This document shows, piece after piece, positions 37,532-46,109 of a stretch of DNA of 64,000 nucleotides. Numbering within the stretch: position 1 is the first letter of the stretch; each line of letters opens with the position of its first letter. Below the pieces are notes generated by a model. That model made no database searches. It had not been told where the DNA came from and worked only from the letters and a program-made list of their open reading frames with translations. The position numbers were made by a program, and so were the translations under genes. Origin of the DNA: an uncultured Fulvivirga sp. (GTDB lineage: Bacteria; Bacteroidota; Bacteroidia; Cytophagales; Cyclobacteriaceae); NCBI GenBank assembly GCA_947500555.1, contig CANMSE010000003.1, positions 768,263-832,262 of the forward strand, written 5' to 3'.

Positions 37532-39163
37532 CTATACTAATATCCTTACAGGATCTTCTAAAAGTCCTTTTAGTGTTTTCAAGAACGCTGCTCCCAACGC
37601 GCCATCAACTACTCTATGGTCACATGACATGGTTACTTTCATAACGTTACCGGGCACTAGTTGACCATCTTTGACAACAGCGGTTTGCTTAATACCACCA
37701 ACAGCCAAAATACAAGCATCTGGTGGATTAACAATTGCCGTAAATTCTTCAATGCCAAACATTCCTAAATTAGAAATGGTGAATGTATTACCCTCCCAGT
37801 CACTAGGTTGCAGTTGTTTATTCTGTGCTTTTGAAGCTAAATCCTTTACTTCAGAGGATATGTGAGACAGAGACTTATTATCAGCAAACCTAACTACAGG
37901 CACCAATAATCCTTCATCTACGGCTACTGCCACTCCGATATGAATGTGTTTATTATACCTAATTTTATCTCCCAACCAGGATGAGTTCACCTTAGGGTGT
38001 TGTCTCAATGCAGCAGCCACTGCCTTAATTACGATGTCGTTAAAACTAATCTTTACCGGAGAAAACTCATTCATGCCTTTTCTGGCATCCATAGCTTTAT
38101 CCATATTGATTTCCATCGTGAGATAGAAATGAGGAGCACTGAACTTACTTTCAGATAATCTCTTAGCGATAGTTTTTCGCATTTGAGAAACGCTAACCTC
38201 TTCATAAGACTCCTCTCCAACTACCTGAGGTATAGACACAACCTGAGTACTTCCCTCTGACGCCTGAGTAGGTGCAGCAGAAGGTGAATGTTGCTCTACA
38301 TCTCGCTTAACAATTCTTCCGTTATCTCCAGATCCTTGAATTTGGCCTAAGTCATACCCAAGATCTTGCGCCATTTTTTTAGCTAACGGTGACGCTTTTA
38401 CCCTACCGTTTGCTGATGTATTAGACTGGGTGGTCGTTGGTGCTGATTTAGGTTCGGAAGCTGTCTCCTTCTCTGTTTTTGCTTCAGGTTTAGACTCCTC
38501 CTTTTTTTCTTCTTTACTTCCTTTGTTCTTTTGGGCCTTCAACAATATTTCATAGTCTGCCCCCTTCTCACCTACTATAGCGATAACTCCATCGACAACC
38601 ACGGATTCGCCTTCATTCACTCCAATGTACAGTAACGTGCCGTCTTCATAGGCTTCAAGTTCCATGGTAGCCTTATCTGTCTCCACTTCAGCCAGAATAT
38701 CACCAGAAGAAACACTATCACCGACTTTTTTTAGCCATGAAGCAATGGTGCCCTCTTCCATGGTATCACTCATTTTAGGCATAGTAACTACTGATGCATT
38801 GATGCCTGAAACATCCACTTCTTCATTAGAACCTTCACCGCTGTCATCAGTTGATTCAGTTTCTTCTTTTTCTTCTTTACTATCTGACTTAGTAGCACCA
38901 CTTAGAAGATCAGAAATATCCTCACCCTTCTCACCTATCACAGCAATTACCCCATCAACAGCCACGGCTTCTTTTTCTTTCACTCCAATATGTAATAAGA
39001 CCCCATCTTCATAAGACTCTAACTCCATAGTTGCCTTATCGGTCTCCACTTCAGCTAATATATCCCCAGATTTTACTGTATCTCCTTCCTTTACCAACCA
39101 AGAGGCTATTACTCCCTCCTCCATGGTATCACTCATCTTGGGCATTTTTATTACTTCGGCCAT
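37532..39163 (-). CDS. pdhC: Pyruvate dehydrogenase E2 component with two lipoyl domains
   Basis: This 543-aa dihydrolipoyl acetyltransferase has two lipoyl domains with lipoyl lysines at Lys43 and Lys164 (both in ETDKATMELE). A charged linker follows, then an E1/E3-binding domain at about 255-290 (VKASPLAKKMAQDLGYDLG) and the catalytic acyltransferase domain with HRVVDGALGAAFL near the C-terminus. The two lipoyl domains are nearly identical, which suggests a recent internal duplication. E1 and E3 genes are not adjacent. The motif MPKMSDTMEEG fits pyruvate rather than 2-oxoglutarate complexes. Confidence 0.94.
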   Translation of the reverse strand: MAEVIKMPKMSDTMEEGVIASWLVKEGDTVKSGDILAEVETDKATMELESYEDGVLLHIGVKEKEAVAVDGVIAVIGEKGEDISDLLSGATKSDSKEEKEETESTDDSGEGSNEEVDVSGINASVVTMPKMSDTMEEGTIASWLKKVGDSVSSGDILAEVETDKATMELEAYEDGTLLYIGVNEGESVVVDGVIAIVGEKGADYEILLKAQKNKGSKEEKKEESKPEAKTEKETASEPKSAPTTTQSNTSANGRVKASPLAKKMAQDLGYDLGQIQGSGDNGRIVKRDVEQHSPSAAPTQASEGSTQVVSIPQVVGEESYEEVSVSQMRKTIAKRLSESKFSAPHFYLTMEINMDKAMDARKGMNEFSPVKISFNDIVIKAVAAALRQHPKVNSSWLGDKIRYNKHIHIGVAVAVDEGLLVPVVRFADNKSLSHISSEVKDLASKAQNKQLQPSDWEGNTFTISNLGMFGIEEFTAIVNPPDACILAVGGIKQTAVVKDGQLVPGNVMKVTMSCDHRVVDGALGAAFLKTLKGLLEDPVRILV

Positions 39164-39237
39164 AATTGTTAATTCTAAATTAAGCAGTCAAAAATAGGTC
39201 TTAAAATAAGTTTATTCAATAGGAACAACATTTTATA

Positions 39238-42200
39238 TTATAAGTTGACACCAGCAAAAATAAATTCGAGTGCTGTACCTCCTGTATTGAATCTGTTAGC
39301 CTGCCTATTCAATATCCTAACCCCCATTTCAATGTTTATAGGAAATCTCATAATATTAAAATCAAAAGTTAACTCTGCACCAAATGAAACATACTCATTT
39401 GTACTTGACGAAGTTCTGATAAGGTCATTAGCCTGAAAATCATTAAAAGGTTCTGTAGTAAAAAGATACTGAACCACCTCTTCCCTTCCAAAGTCATAAA
39501 ATAAATTCATTTTTATTCTTTTAATATACAATATTGGCCCTATTGCTAAATCTGGATAAATTAAGGGAAACTCATAATTAGTTAGTAAAGACGTAAATGA
39601 TTTTTCGTTTGGATATGAAAACCCTCTTGGCTTAAAGATTACATTCCTAAATGAATATTCATTTGGTTTTCCTACAACTTCCCTTTCCTGACTTCCGAAC
39701 CTAAAATTTAAAGAATGGTTAATGAACGTCTTTTTTCTTGTTAGCAGTTCAAACGGGCTTGGAAAAAACAAGCCACCTCTCACACCTGTGAGGCCTCCAT
39801 CAAAATCACCGTTTATCGTAGTATAATGCTCAAAAGTAAAAAATTGGCCCCAGCGGCTTCTAAGGTTTCTCGGGGCCACTTTCAGTAAATTTGAAAATGA
39901 TAGTGATAAGTTGTTAAACATTAGTTGTCCATTATCCAGGTCTGTTGCGTCTACCTGAAAAACAGTTATAGTATCTACAACCACATCATTACCATCTACC
40001 AGATTTATTTCGTCAAAAAAATCACGTCCACCATTTGAATCTCTTCTTCTAAAACTAGAAATATCTCTAATCCCAACAGAATTGGAAATAGTCAGTGTTC
40101 TGAAAAATCTACTTCGCGTCAATAACAATGGGATGCTCAAGCCTGTATTAACAGTGGTTTCCTCCCATTGGTATGAACCTGTTTTTCTATTTCCTATATC
40201 ATAGTTGAAATCGATCACAGGATACCAAGCTTGATAGCTTATCCCTGCACTAGCGAAGCCTGTATCATCAGTTGCATCATAGGTATAGCCCACTGAGGTT
40301 CGAGTGGTACTAAGTACATCTCTCGAAAAAACACCTACTTGAGCGGTGTTAATGTCTGTACTTAAAAACGGCCCCCAACTGTGTAAATTAAACATATGGG
40401 TGAGCTTTGAATACTTCTTTGACTCATAAGTCTTACTCGGAACTGTAGATAATAAATCTTCATGTCCTTCTTGCTCAGAAATTTCATCTATTAAGTTCAC
40501 ATTTCTATCCACAACCATATTTAAAGGCGTCCATGTAGAAGGAGTAAATGAGGTACTTACGACATTAAGGCCGTTTACCGTATGTTCTGCATAGACTAAT
40601 GTGGACTTATCTGACGATAATGCCGGGCTGTACGCTCCATACTTACTTCGAGTAATTTGGTATCTTATATTTTTGTCTACATCCAATGCATACAAGTTAT
40701 CAATACCATTGTAAGGAGAACTAAAAAGCAGGTAATTACCAAACAAGTAAGGACTTCCAATATTTTCATGACCCGGTTCAATCAACTCTATTTCTGAACC
40801 AGAGTCAAAATCGACCTTTATAACTGACTTGCCCTTATCTGTAATTTTTAAACTTACAATACTCTTACCATCTGATGACCAGGTGGGCATACCATACTCC
40901 GCAGTGATATCATTATCAAACCTTTTAATTTCATTGCCAGATATGGCATCTAAAACAACCAAATAGTTCTTATTCTCAGTTGTATTAAGAACCGTCACTA
41001 ACTTATATCCATCCGAAGAAATTCCAGCACCGGCATATCTTGATTTGCGAGTTATTCTCTTTAATTCTTTTGTGGCAAAATCATAACTTTTGATTACAGA
41101 ATAGGTTTTTGCTCGCCACCTCGGATCATATTCGTATTCATTCCAGTAAACTTTAAATTGTGTAGCACTAAGCATTTCAGTCTGATTCATAACACCGGTT
41201 ATAAAACTTTTGACTTCATTCCCATCGCTATCTATTCTTACTAGTTGCCCCATATCAGAAAGTCCTGATTTAAAAGCTACTATGCTACCATCTTCTAATG
41301 TCTGAGGGTAAGCATAATCAGTAAATTCTGACCGTATTCGCCTGTTTCGAATTTCAAAAGCTGTTGGATTTAAATCACTAACTTGATTTGACCATAGCTC
41401 CTTCATTTCATCCATCATCATTTCATAATTAGTAGTCAAATACTCACCTGTATGCTTCTTCATCGAGTTAGAGAATGTGAACGGAATAAAAGGAATACTG
41501 AAAGCACTTTTAGAGATATGATTCCATATCTCCGGCTTATTGGTTCGCTTCCTGATATGAGCAGTCATATGATAGCCTAATCTATAATGATCAGGAACTC
41601 GATCTTTAAAGGAACCCAAATGTTGCTTGTTGTAGTTAAACCTCTTCCCTTCCATTAGATTAGCTCTGAAAACACGGTCCCACTCTGGAATTCGACCTCT
41701 GCCACTGGGTGACATGGCTGTTTCAATGAGCGTGGCATCACCTTCCCAAAACCAACGAGGTGCCGCAACAAAAGCAAAGCCTGCTTGGGTGTTCTGACCA
41801 AATAGGTAATAAAAGAACTTTGTAAACCCAGATCTACTTCTGTTGAACTGAGCAATATGACGATATTCATGAATAGCCAACAGGTCAAGCCACTTATTAG
41901 TCCCTGTAAAATTGTAATTCTGTGACGGTTGGGTGTAAAATTCAGACCGCCTAGGTCCAAGCGCTACGAAACCATTAGAAATAGCATTATTATTTTGAAT
42001 AACAATTGGTATTCTTCTGGGCAAGCCGTCACCCATTGTTTGAGATTCTGGCTCTCGAATATGTTCTAGCGTATTAGCTACCTTGTTCGCCTCGGCCTCA
42101 AATTCTGCCGGGAAAATTACTTTAAATCCGGGTGTAATTATTTGTTTCCACTTTACAGATGGAGGATTGTTTCGCAACACATCCTGAGCTTGTATTGAGT

Positions 42201-42249
42201 CAAAGGCGAAAAGAAGAATCAGAAGTAAGAAAAAATGAGGTTTAAGCAT
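39238..42249 (-). CDS. Outer-membrane protein: metallopeptidase-like domain, beta-propeller and barrel
   Basis: The 1003-aa protein has a signal peptide and three regions. Residues about 25-300 contain HEYRHIAQFN, an HExxH zinc motif, followed about 40 residues later by APRWFWEGDATLIET. This is the helix arrangement of gluzincin-type metallopeptidases. Residues about 310-620 contain repeated strand units such as PTWSSDGKSIVSLKI and YSPALSSDKSTLVYAEH, typical of a TolB/WD40-like propeller. The last 370 residues are alternating strands ending in LEFIFAGVNL, an outer-membrane barrel resembling surface-antigen porins. Peptidase activity is inferred, not shown. Confidence 0.8.
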   Translation of the reverse strand: MLKPHFFLLLILLFAFDSIQAQDVLRNNPPSVKWKQIITPGFKVIFPAEFEAEANKVANTLEHIREPESQTMGDGLPRRIPIVIQNNNAISNGFVALGPRRSEFYTQPSQNYNFTGTNKWLDLLAIHEYRHIAQFNRSRSGFTKFFYYLFGQNTQAGFAFVAAPRWFWEGDATLIETAMSPSGRGRIPEWDRVFRANLMEGKRFNYNKQHLGSFKDRVPDHYRLGYHMTAHIRKRTNKPEIWNHISKSAFSIPFIPFTFSNSMKKHTGEYLTTNYEMMMDEMKELWSNQVSDLNPTAFEIRNRRIRSEFTDYAYPQTLEDGSIVAFKSGLSDMGQLVRIDSDGNEVKSFITGVMNQTEMLSATQFKVYWNEYEYDPRWRAKTYSVIKSYDFATKELKRITRKSRYAGAGISSDGYKLVTVLNTTENKNYLVVLDAISGNEIKRFDNDITAEYGMPTWSSDGKSIVSLKITDKGKSVIKVDFDSGSEIELIEPGHENIGSPYLFGNYLLFSSPYNGIDNLYALDVDKNIRYQITRSKYGAYSPALSSDKSTLVYAEHTVNGLNVVSTSFTPSTWTPLNMVVDRNVNLIDEISEQEGHEDLLSTVPSKTYESKKYSKLTHMFNLHSWGPFLSTDINTAQVGVFSRDVLSTTRTSVGYTYDATDDTGFASAGISYQAWYPVIDFNYDIGNRKTGSYQWEETTVNTGLSIPLLLTRSRFFRTLTISNSVGIRDISSFRRRDSNGGRDFFDEINLVDGNDVVVDTITVFQVDATDLDNGQLMFNNLSLSFSNLLKVAPRNLRSRWGQFFTFEHYTTINGDFDGGLTGVRGGLFFPSPFELLTRKKTFINHSLNFRFGSQEREVVGKPNEYSFRNVIFKPRGFSYPNEKSFTSLLTNYEFPLIYPDLAIGPILYIKRIKMNLFYDFGREEVVQYLFTTEPFNDFQANDLIRTSSSTNEYVSFGAELTFDFNIMRFPINIEMGVRILNRQANRFNTGGTALEFIFAGVNL

Positions 42250-42307
42250 AACTAATAAAAGTAAGGATAATTGAAATCGGGCTCTGATTCTCCGAAGATA
42301 AATTCCA

Positions 42308-42463
42308 TCAAAAAATTATTAAATACAAAAAGCACAAAACAAGTAGTACGGCCACTACTTTTAGCCAATTATCTGTCTTTGGAAACTCATAGGAGCATAT
42401 GGGACATTGCCTAGCATTTTTGTCTATATCCATTGCACAAGATGGGCATTCTTTTTTGAGCAT
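42308..42463 (-). CDS. 51-aa zinc-ribbon membrane protein
   Basis: A short frame starting at the ATG at 42463 encodes a double-CxxC zinc ribbon (CPSCAMDIDKNARQCPIC, residues 6-23) followed by one transmembrane helix (WLKVVAVLLVLCFLYLII) at the C-terminus. The four cysteines in correct zinc-ribbon spacing plus an anchor make chance coding unlikely. It fills most of the gap between the propeller-barrel gene and murB. The function is unknown; the ribbon would face the cytoplasm. Confidence 0.8.
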   Translation of the reverse strand: MLKKECPSCAMDIDKNARQCPICSYEFPKTDNWLKVVAVLLVLCFLYLIIF

Positions 42464-42539
42464 AGTCTAAAATAGGTAAATGGCACATCTTGTCCACAAA
42501 ATGAATAAGGTTTAGTCTGAATTTCTTTATTTCGTAACT

Positions 42540-43550
42540 GTGAAAGCCAAAACGAATATCTCACTAAAATCATATAATACATTTGGTATTGATGTCTGTT
42601 GCTCGACATTCATTGAAATTAAAAACCCAATTGAACTGGCAAAAATATTGAGAAATAATGAAGACCCTTTTATGGTTCTTGGTGGAGGAAGCAATATCCT
42701 ACTGACCGATGATTATCATGGGTTAATTATCAAGAATTCAATTAAAGGCTTTGACGTTATTGAAGAGAATAGCACACATGTTTGGCTTAAAATTGGCGCT
42801 GGAGAAGTATGGCATGATGTTGTGATGAAAGCTATTGAAAATGACTGGGGTGGTATTGAAAATTTGTCACTCATCCCCGGTACAATGGGTGCCGCGCCTA
42901 TGCAAAATATTGGAGCGTATGGGATAGAGATCAAATCAATATTCCACTCTTTAGAGGCTCTTAATGTCAACACTCAAAAAACGAGAACTTTTAACTCTGA
43001 AGAATGTAAATTCGGATATCGTGAAAGTATTTTCAAACATGAAGCCAAAGGGAAATACATTATAACCTACGTCACATTAAAATTGACTAAAGTCAATCAT
43101 AGCATAAATATTGCCTATGGGGCAATTAAGGACACTTTGATAGAACGTGAAATTGATTCTCCAACAATAAAGGATGTAAGTGATGCTGTGATAAGTATCC
43201 GACAAAGTAAATTACCTGACCCAAGAGAAATTGGCAATGCCGGTAGTTTCTTCAAAAACCCAACAATTTCCAAGGAAGATTATGATCAACTCAAAAGTCA
43301 ATTTGATAATATTCCTGGATACCTTGTTGGCACAACCCAGGTCAAAGTTCCTGCTGGATGGCTGATAGAACAATGTGGTTGGAAAGGTTATGTTAAGGGA
43401 AATATAGGAGTGCATAAAAATCAAGCTCTTGTTCTTGTCAATTATGGAGGTGGTAAAGGTTCTGAATTAAAATCCTTATCTGAAGAAATTCAACAGTCTG
43501 TCAAAAACCGATTTGGAATAGAATTAAGCACGGAGGTCAACATTGTCTAA
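42540..43550 (+). CDS. murB: UDP-N-acetylmuramate dehydrogenase
   Basis: MurB reduces UDP-GlcNAc-enolpyruvate to UDP-MurNAc in peptidoglycan synthesis, with FAD and NADPH. The 336-aa protein has the FAD-binding VLGGGSNILLTDD, then SLIPGTMGAAPMQNIGAYG and GYRESIFK, and the proton-donor Ser in NAGSFFKNP. Its length and insertion pattern fit the E. coli-like type I enzyme. The start is GTG at 42540 (VKAKTNISLKSYNTFGID). It overlaps the convergent deaminase gene by 4 bp. Confidence 0.95.
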   Translation: MKAKTNISLKSYNTFGIDVCCSTFIEIKNPIELAKILRNNEDPFMVLGGGSNILLTDDYHGLIIKNSIKGFDVIEENSTHVWLKIGAGEVWHDVVMKAIENDWGGIENLSLIPGTMGAAPMQNIGAYGIEIKSIFHSLEALNVNTQKTRTFNSEECKFGYRESIFKHEAKGKYIITYVTLKLTKVNHSINIAYGAIKDTLIEREIDSPTIKDVSDAVISIRQSKLPDPREIGNAGSFFKNPTISKEDYDQLKSQFDNIPGYLVGTTQVKVPAGWLIEQCGWKGYVKGNIGVHKNQALVLVNYGGGKGSELKSLSEEIQQSVKNRFGIELSTEVNIV

Positions 43551-44029
43551 ATCATATTGGTAACATTTGCCAACTGCCCGCTATACCTTACTACCTCCAC
43601 ACCAAATTTCTGAAGAAAGTCCACACCTTCATCACTCTTGATACCTTTGTACTCCGCATAAGAATTCATGTAAATCACTTGTTTGACTCCCATAGTATAG
43701 ATAATCCTAGCGCAAGCCAAACAAGGCGCCAATGTAACATACAAAGTAGCTCCATTCACTTCAGTTTTGTTTTTAACTGCGTACAAGAGTGCATTTTGTT
43801 CGGCATGAATAGCTAATGAACAGCCTCCTTTTGAATCCCTCGGACATCCTTTTTCTGGCCATTCATCATCACAATTGTGTGTTCCAGATGGAGGTCCGTT
43901 ATATCCTATGGATATTATTCGAGTTTCTTTTGTCAAAACAGCACCGACATGACGTTTGATGCAATGCGACCTCCTGGCTAGATTAACTGCGAGTTCCATG
44001 AAGATATCGTCATATTGGGGTTTACTCAT
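43547..44029 (-). CDS. Deoxycytidylate (dCMP) deaminase
   Basis: This 160-aa zinc enzyme converts dCMP to dUMP, feeding dTTP synthesis. The zinc site is visible as HAEQNALLYA (His and catalytic Glu) and PCLACARIIY, the PCxxC motif. A GYNGPPSGTHNCDDEWPEKGC segment, typical of ComEB/dCMP-deaminase proteins, precedes it. Convergent with murB. Confidence 0.92.
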   Translation of the reverse strand: MSKPQYDDIFMELAVNLARRSHCIKRHVGAVLTKETRIISIGYNGPPSGTHNCDDEWPEKGCPRDSKGGCSLAIHAEQNALLYAVKNKTEVNGATLYVTLAPCLACARIIYTMGVKQVIYMNSYAEYKGIKSDEGVDFLQKFGVEVVRYSGQLANVTNMI

Positions 44030-44086
44030 CGCGGTATAGTATTTGGTAGAAACTTAAATATATTTGAGATAACAATTTACAAAACT

Positions 44087-44626
44087 ATGAAAAGCCGTCT
44101 ATTAATTTCTTGTTGTTTGATTCTTCTAGTGTCGAGTTATACTTCTGCCCAAGAAGCAGTTACCCCTCGCCCGAGCCCCTTGGCGATAGTAACTATGAAG
44201 TATGACGAAACATATGTAAAAATAACCTACTCACAACCTCACAAAAGAGGACGGCAAGTATTTGGAGAACTGGTACCTTATGGTCAGGTATGGCGAACAG
44301 GCGCAAATGAAGCAACTGAAATCACTACAACAGGGGATCTACTTATTGCATCAGACACTCTAAAAGCCGGGACCTATTCCATTTTCACGATTCCTAACCC
44401 TGATAAATGGACGATTATTTTTAATAAACATTTAGGGCAATGGGGAAGCTACAACTATGTTGAAAAGGCAGATGTAATGCGTGCTATCGTTCCAGTCAAT
44501 GAACTACAAGATGTTGTTTATGAACCATTCACCATATCTTTTGAACAGAAAAATGAGAAAGCTGAACTTCTTTTGCAATGGGATGATTCCAAAGTATCAC
44601 TACCTATTGAGTTTATAACGGATTAA
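44087..44626 (+). CDS. DUF2911 secreted protein
   Basis: The 179-aa protein has a signal peptide (MKSRLLISCCLILLVSSYTSAQ) from the ATG at 44087; the longer frame from 44015 runs into the divergent deaminase gene and is unlikely. The mature protein shows the DUF2911 pattern: ITYSQPHKRGRQVFGELVPYG, WRTGANEATEI, LKAGTYSIFTIPNP and NKHLGQWGSYNY. It is presumably periplasmic. The family's function is not known. Confidence 0.9.
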   Translation: MKSRLLISCCLILLVSSYTSAQEAVTPRPSPLAIVTMKYDETYVKITYSQPHKRGRQVFGELVPYGQVWRTGANEATEITTTGDLLIASDTLKAGTYSIFTIPNPDKWTIIFNKHLGQWGSYNYVEKADVMRAIVPVNELQDVVYEPFTISFEQKNEKAELLLQWDDSKVSLPIEFITD

Positions 44627-44648
44627 ATGGAAATTCGTAAATTAGGTT

Positions 44649-44963
44649 ATGGAAAAAAGATATACTTCACTTAACGAATTCTATCCGTTTTACCTCTCAG
44701 AACATAGCAATACCACTTGTAGGGTGCTTCATTTTATAGGAACCGGTTTGGTATTTTTTACCCTTTTTTATGCCATTATTACTCAACGCTGGCTGGCTTT
44801 AATAGCGATACCCTTTATCGGCTATGGTTTTGCATGGGTCGGTCATTTCTTTTTTGAAAAGAATAAACCTGCTACATTTCAATACCCAGGGTATAGTCTA
44901 GCATCAGATTTTATTTTATTCTTTGACTTATTATTGGGTCGTCAAAAATTTAAAGTAGAATAA
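44649..44963 (+). CDS. Mpo1-like (DUF962) membrane protein
   Basis: The 104-aa protein matches the Mpo1/DUF962 family: FYLSEHSNTTCRVLHFIGT with the conserved HxxN...RxxHF residues, three to four membrane segments, and WVGHFFFEKNKPATFQYP. In yeast, Mpo1 is an Fe(II)-dependent dioxygenase that shortens 2-hydroxy fatty acids; whether the bacterial relatives do the same is inference. Its TAA overlaps the ATG of the AraC gene by one base. Confidence 0.88.
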   Translation: MEKRYTSLNEFYPFYLSEHSNTTCRVLHFIGTGLVFFTLFYAIITQRWLALIAIPFIGYGFAWVGHFFFEKNKPATFQYPGYSLASDFILFFDLLLGRQKFKVE

Positions 44964-45985
44964 TGCAGGAGCCCTCTTTAGACAACTGGACGATAATCTT
45001 TGCAGTAGCAGCCGCTCAAGGCATATTCCTTTCAATTGTTTTGTTAAAGAGAAAAGACCCTTCAAAATATTTAGCTGCCGCAATTACACTTTTTTCATTG
45101 ATGTTGCTGTACTATGTAGCCTTCTGGACCGGCTATTACAGAGAAATTGGCAGATGGGCTGGAGTATCGATGGGCTTTACCTATTTATTCTCACCCTTAT
45201 TTTATCAATACATTGTCAAAAATTCAGGTAAGATTAATTATCTCCACTTTGTTCCTTTTTTAGCTTATGCGGTCTTCTATTTTACCAGGCCATTTGCCAG
45301 TTCTGATATTCAAGTGGAGGCATCTTTTATAGCTAACCTGATTCAATGTTTTCATGTTCTCTGCTACGGTTATTTGATGTTCAAAGCTACAAATACAGGT
45401 AGTATCAATAGTCTAAAGAAGTTTATAGCTCTATCTTTTGATGGGTATGCCTTAACTCTTTTAGTCTATTATATTCTAGTCTGGACTGGACAACTCACGA
45501 CAGACTATGACTATATGATTTCATTTGCCTCATCCATACTTATTTACGGTACGGGATATCTTACCTTTCTGAATCCTGATGCTATAAAGGCATCAAAAAA
45601 ATATAAGAATTCAGCCTTATCACATACTGCCGGAATATCAATATTATCTAGCCTCAAAAACTACATGGATGACGCTAAGCCCTATTTAGACAGTGAATTA
45701 AAGCTGAGCATTCTTGCGCATCAGCTTGGCTTTTCATCTAATCACCTCTCTCAGGTTATCAATGAATATGAGCAGAAAAATTTTTCAGACTTTATCAATG
45801 AGTATCGTATCGAAGAAGCAAAAAAACTGATTGTTGAATCAACTGATAAGCCCAAATTTATAGGTATTGCTCTTGATTCAGGATTTAACAATAAAACCTC
45901 ATTCAATAACGCCTTTAAAAAAATTCTAGGTTGCTCGCCTTCAGAATATTATTATTCTCTTAAGGAAGAAAAACTTACTGCATAA
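44963..45985 (+). CDS. AraC-type regulator with an N-terminal membrane domain
   Basis: The 340-aa protein has about seven hydrophobic segments over residues 8-210, followed by a C-terminal AraC helix-turn-helix pair (LSILAHQLGFSSNHLSQVIN and KFIGIALDSGFNNKTSFNNAFKKILG, ending at CSPSEYYYSL). Membrane-bound AraC proteins of this sort are frequent in Bacteroidota and are thought to sense a membrane or periplasmic signal. It is coupled to the Mpo1-like gene, so lipid state is a possible signal. Confidence 0.88.
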   Translation: MQEPSLDNWTIIFAVAAAQGIFLSIVLLKRKDPSKYLAAAITLFSLMLLYYVAFWTGYYREIGRWAGVSMGFTYLFSPLFYQYIVKNSGKINYLHFVPFLAYAVFYFTRPFASSDIQVEASFIANLIQCFHVLCYGYLMFKATNTGSINSLKKFIALSFDGYALTLLVYYILVWTGQLTTDYDYMISFASSILIYGTGYLTFLNPDAIKASKKYKNSALSHTAGISILSSLKNYMDDAKPYLDSELKLSILAHQLGFSSNHLSQVINEYEQKNFSDFINEYRIEEAKKLIVESTDKPKFIGIALDSGFNNKTSFNNAFKKILGCSPSEYYYSLKEEKLTA

Positions 45986-46109
45986 AGTCTCCTGGCTGAA
46001 TATATAAGTCCGAATTAGTTAGTTGTTATCATCATTTTACCACCTGACAATAATCATAATTCTGATTCTTCTATTTAATTAACCTTGCTGTGAAACTAAA
46101 GTAAGAACA

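Noticed and set aside
38664..39014. 116-aa plus-strand frame inside the E2 gene
   Set aside because: Ser/Thr-rich translation opposite the lipoyl domains; a shadow of the conserved minus-strand gene.
42424..42609. 61-aa minus-strand frame near the murB start
   Set aside because: It covers the murB start in the wrong strand and overlaps the better supported zinc-ribbon microprotein in another frame.
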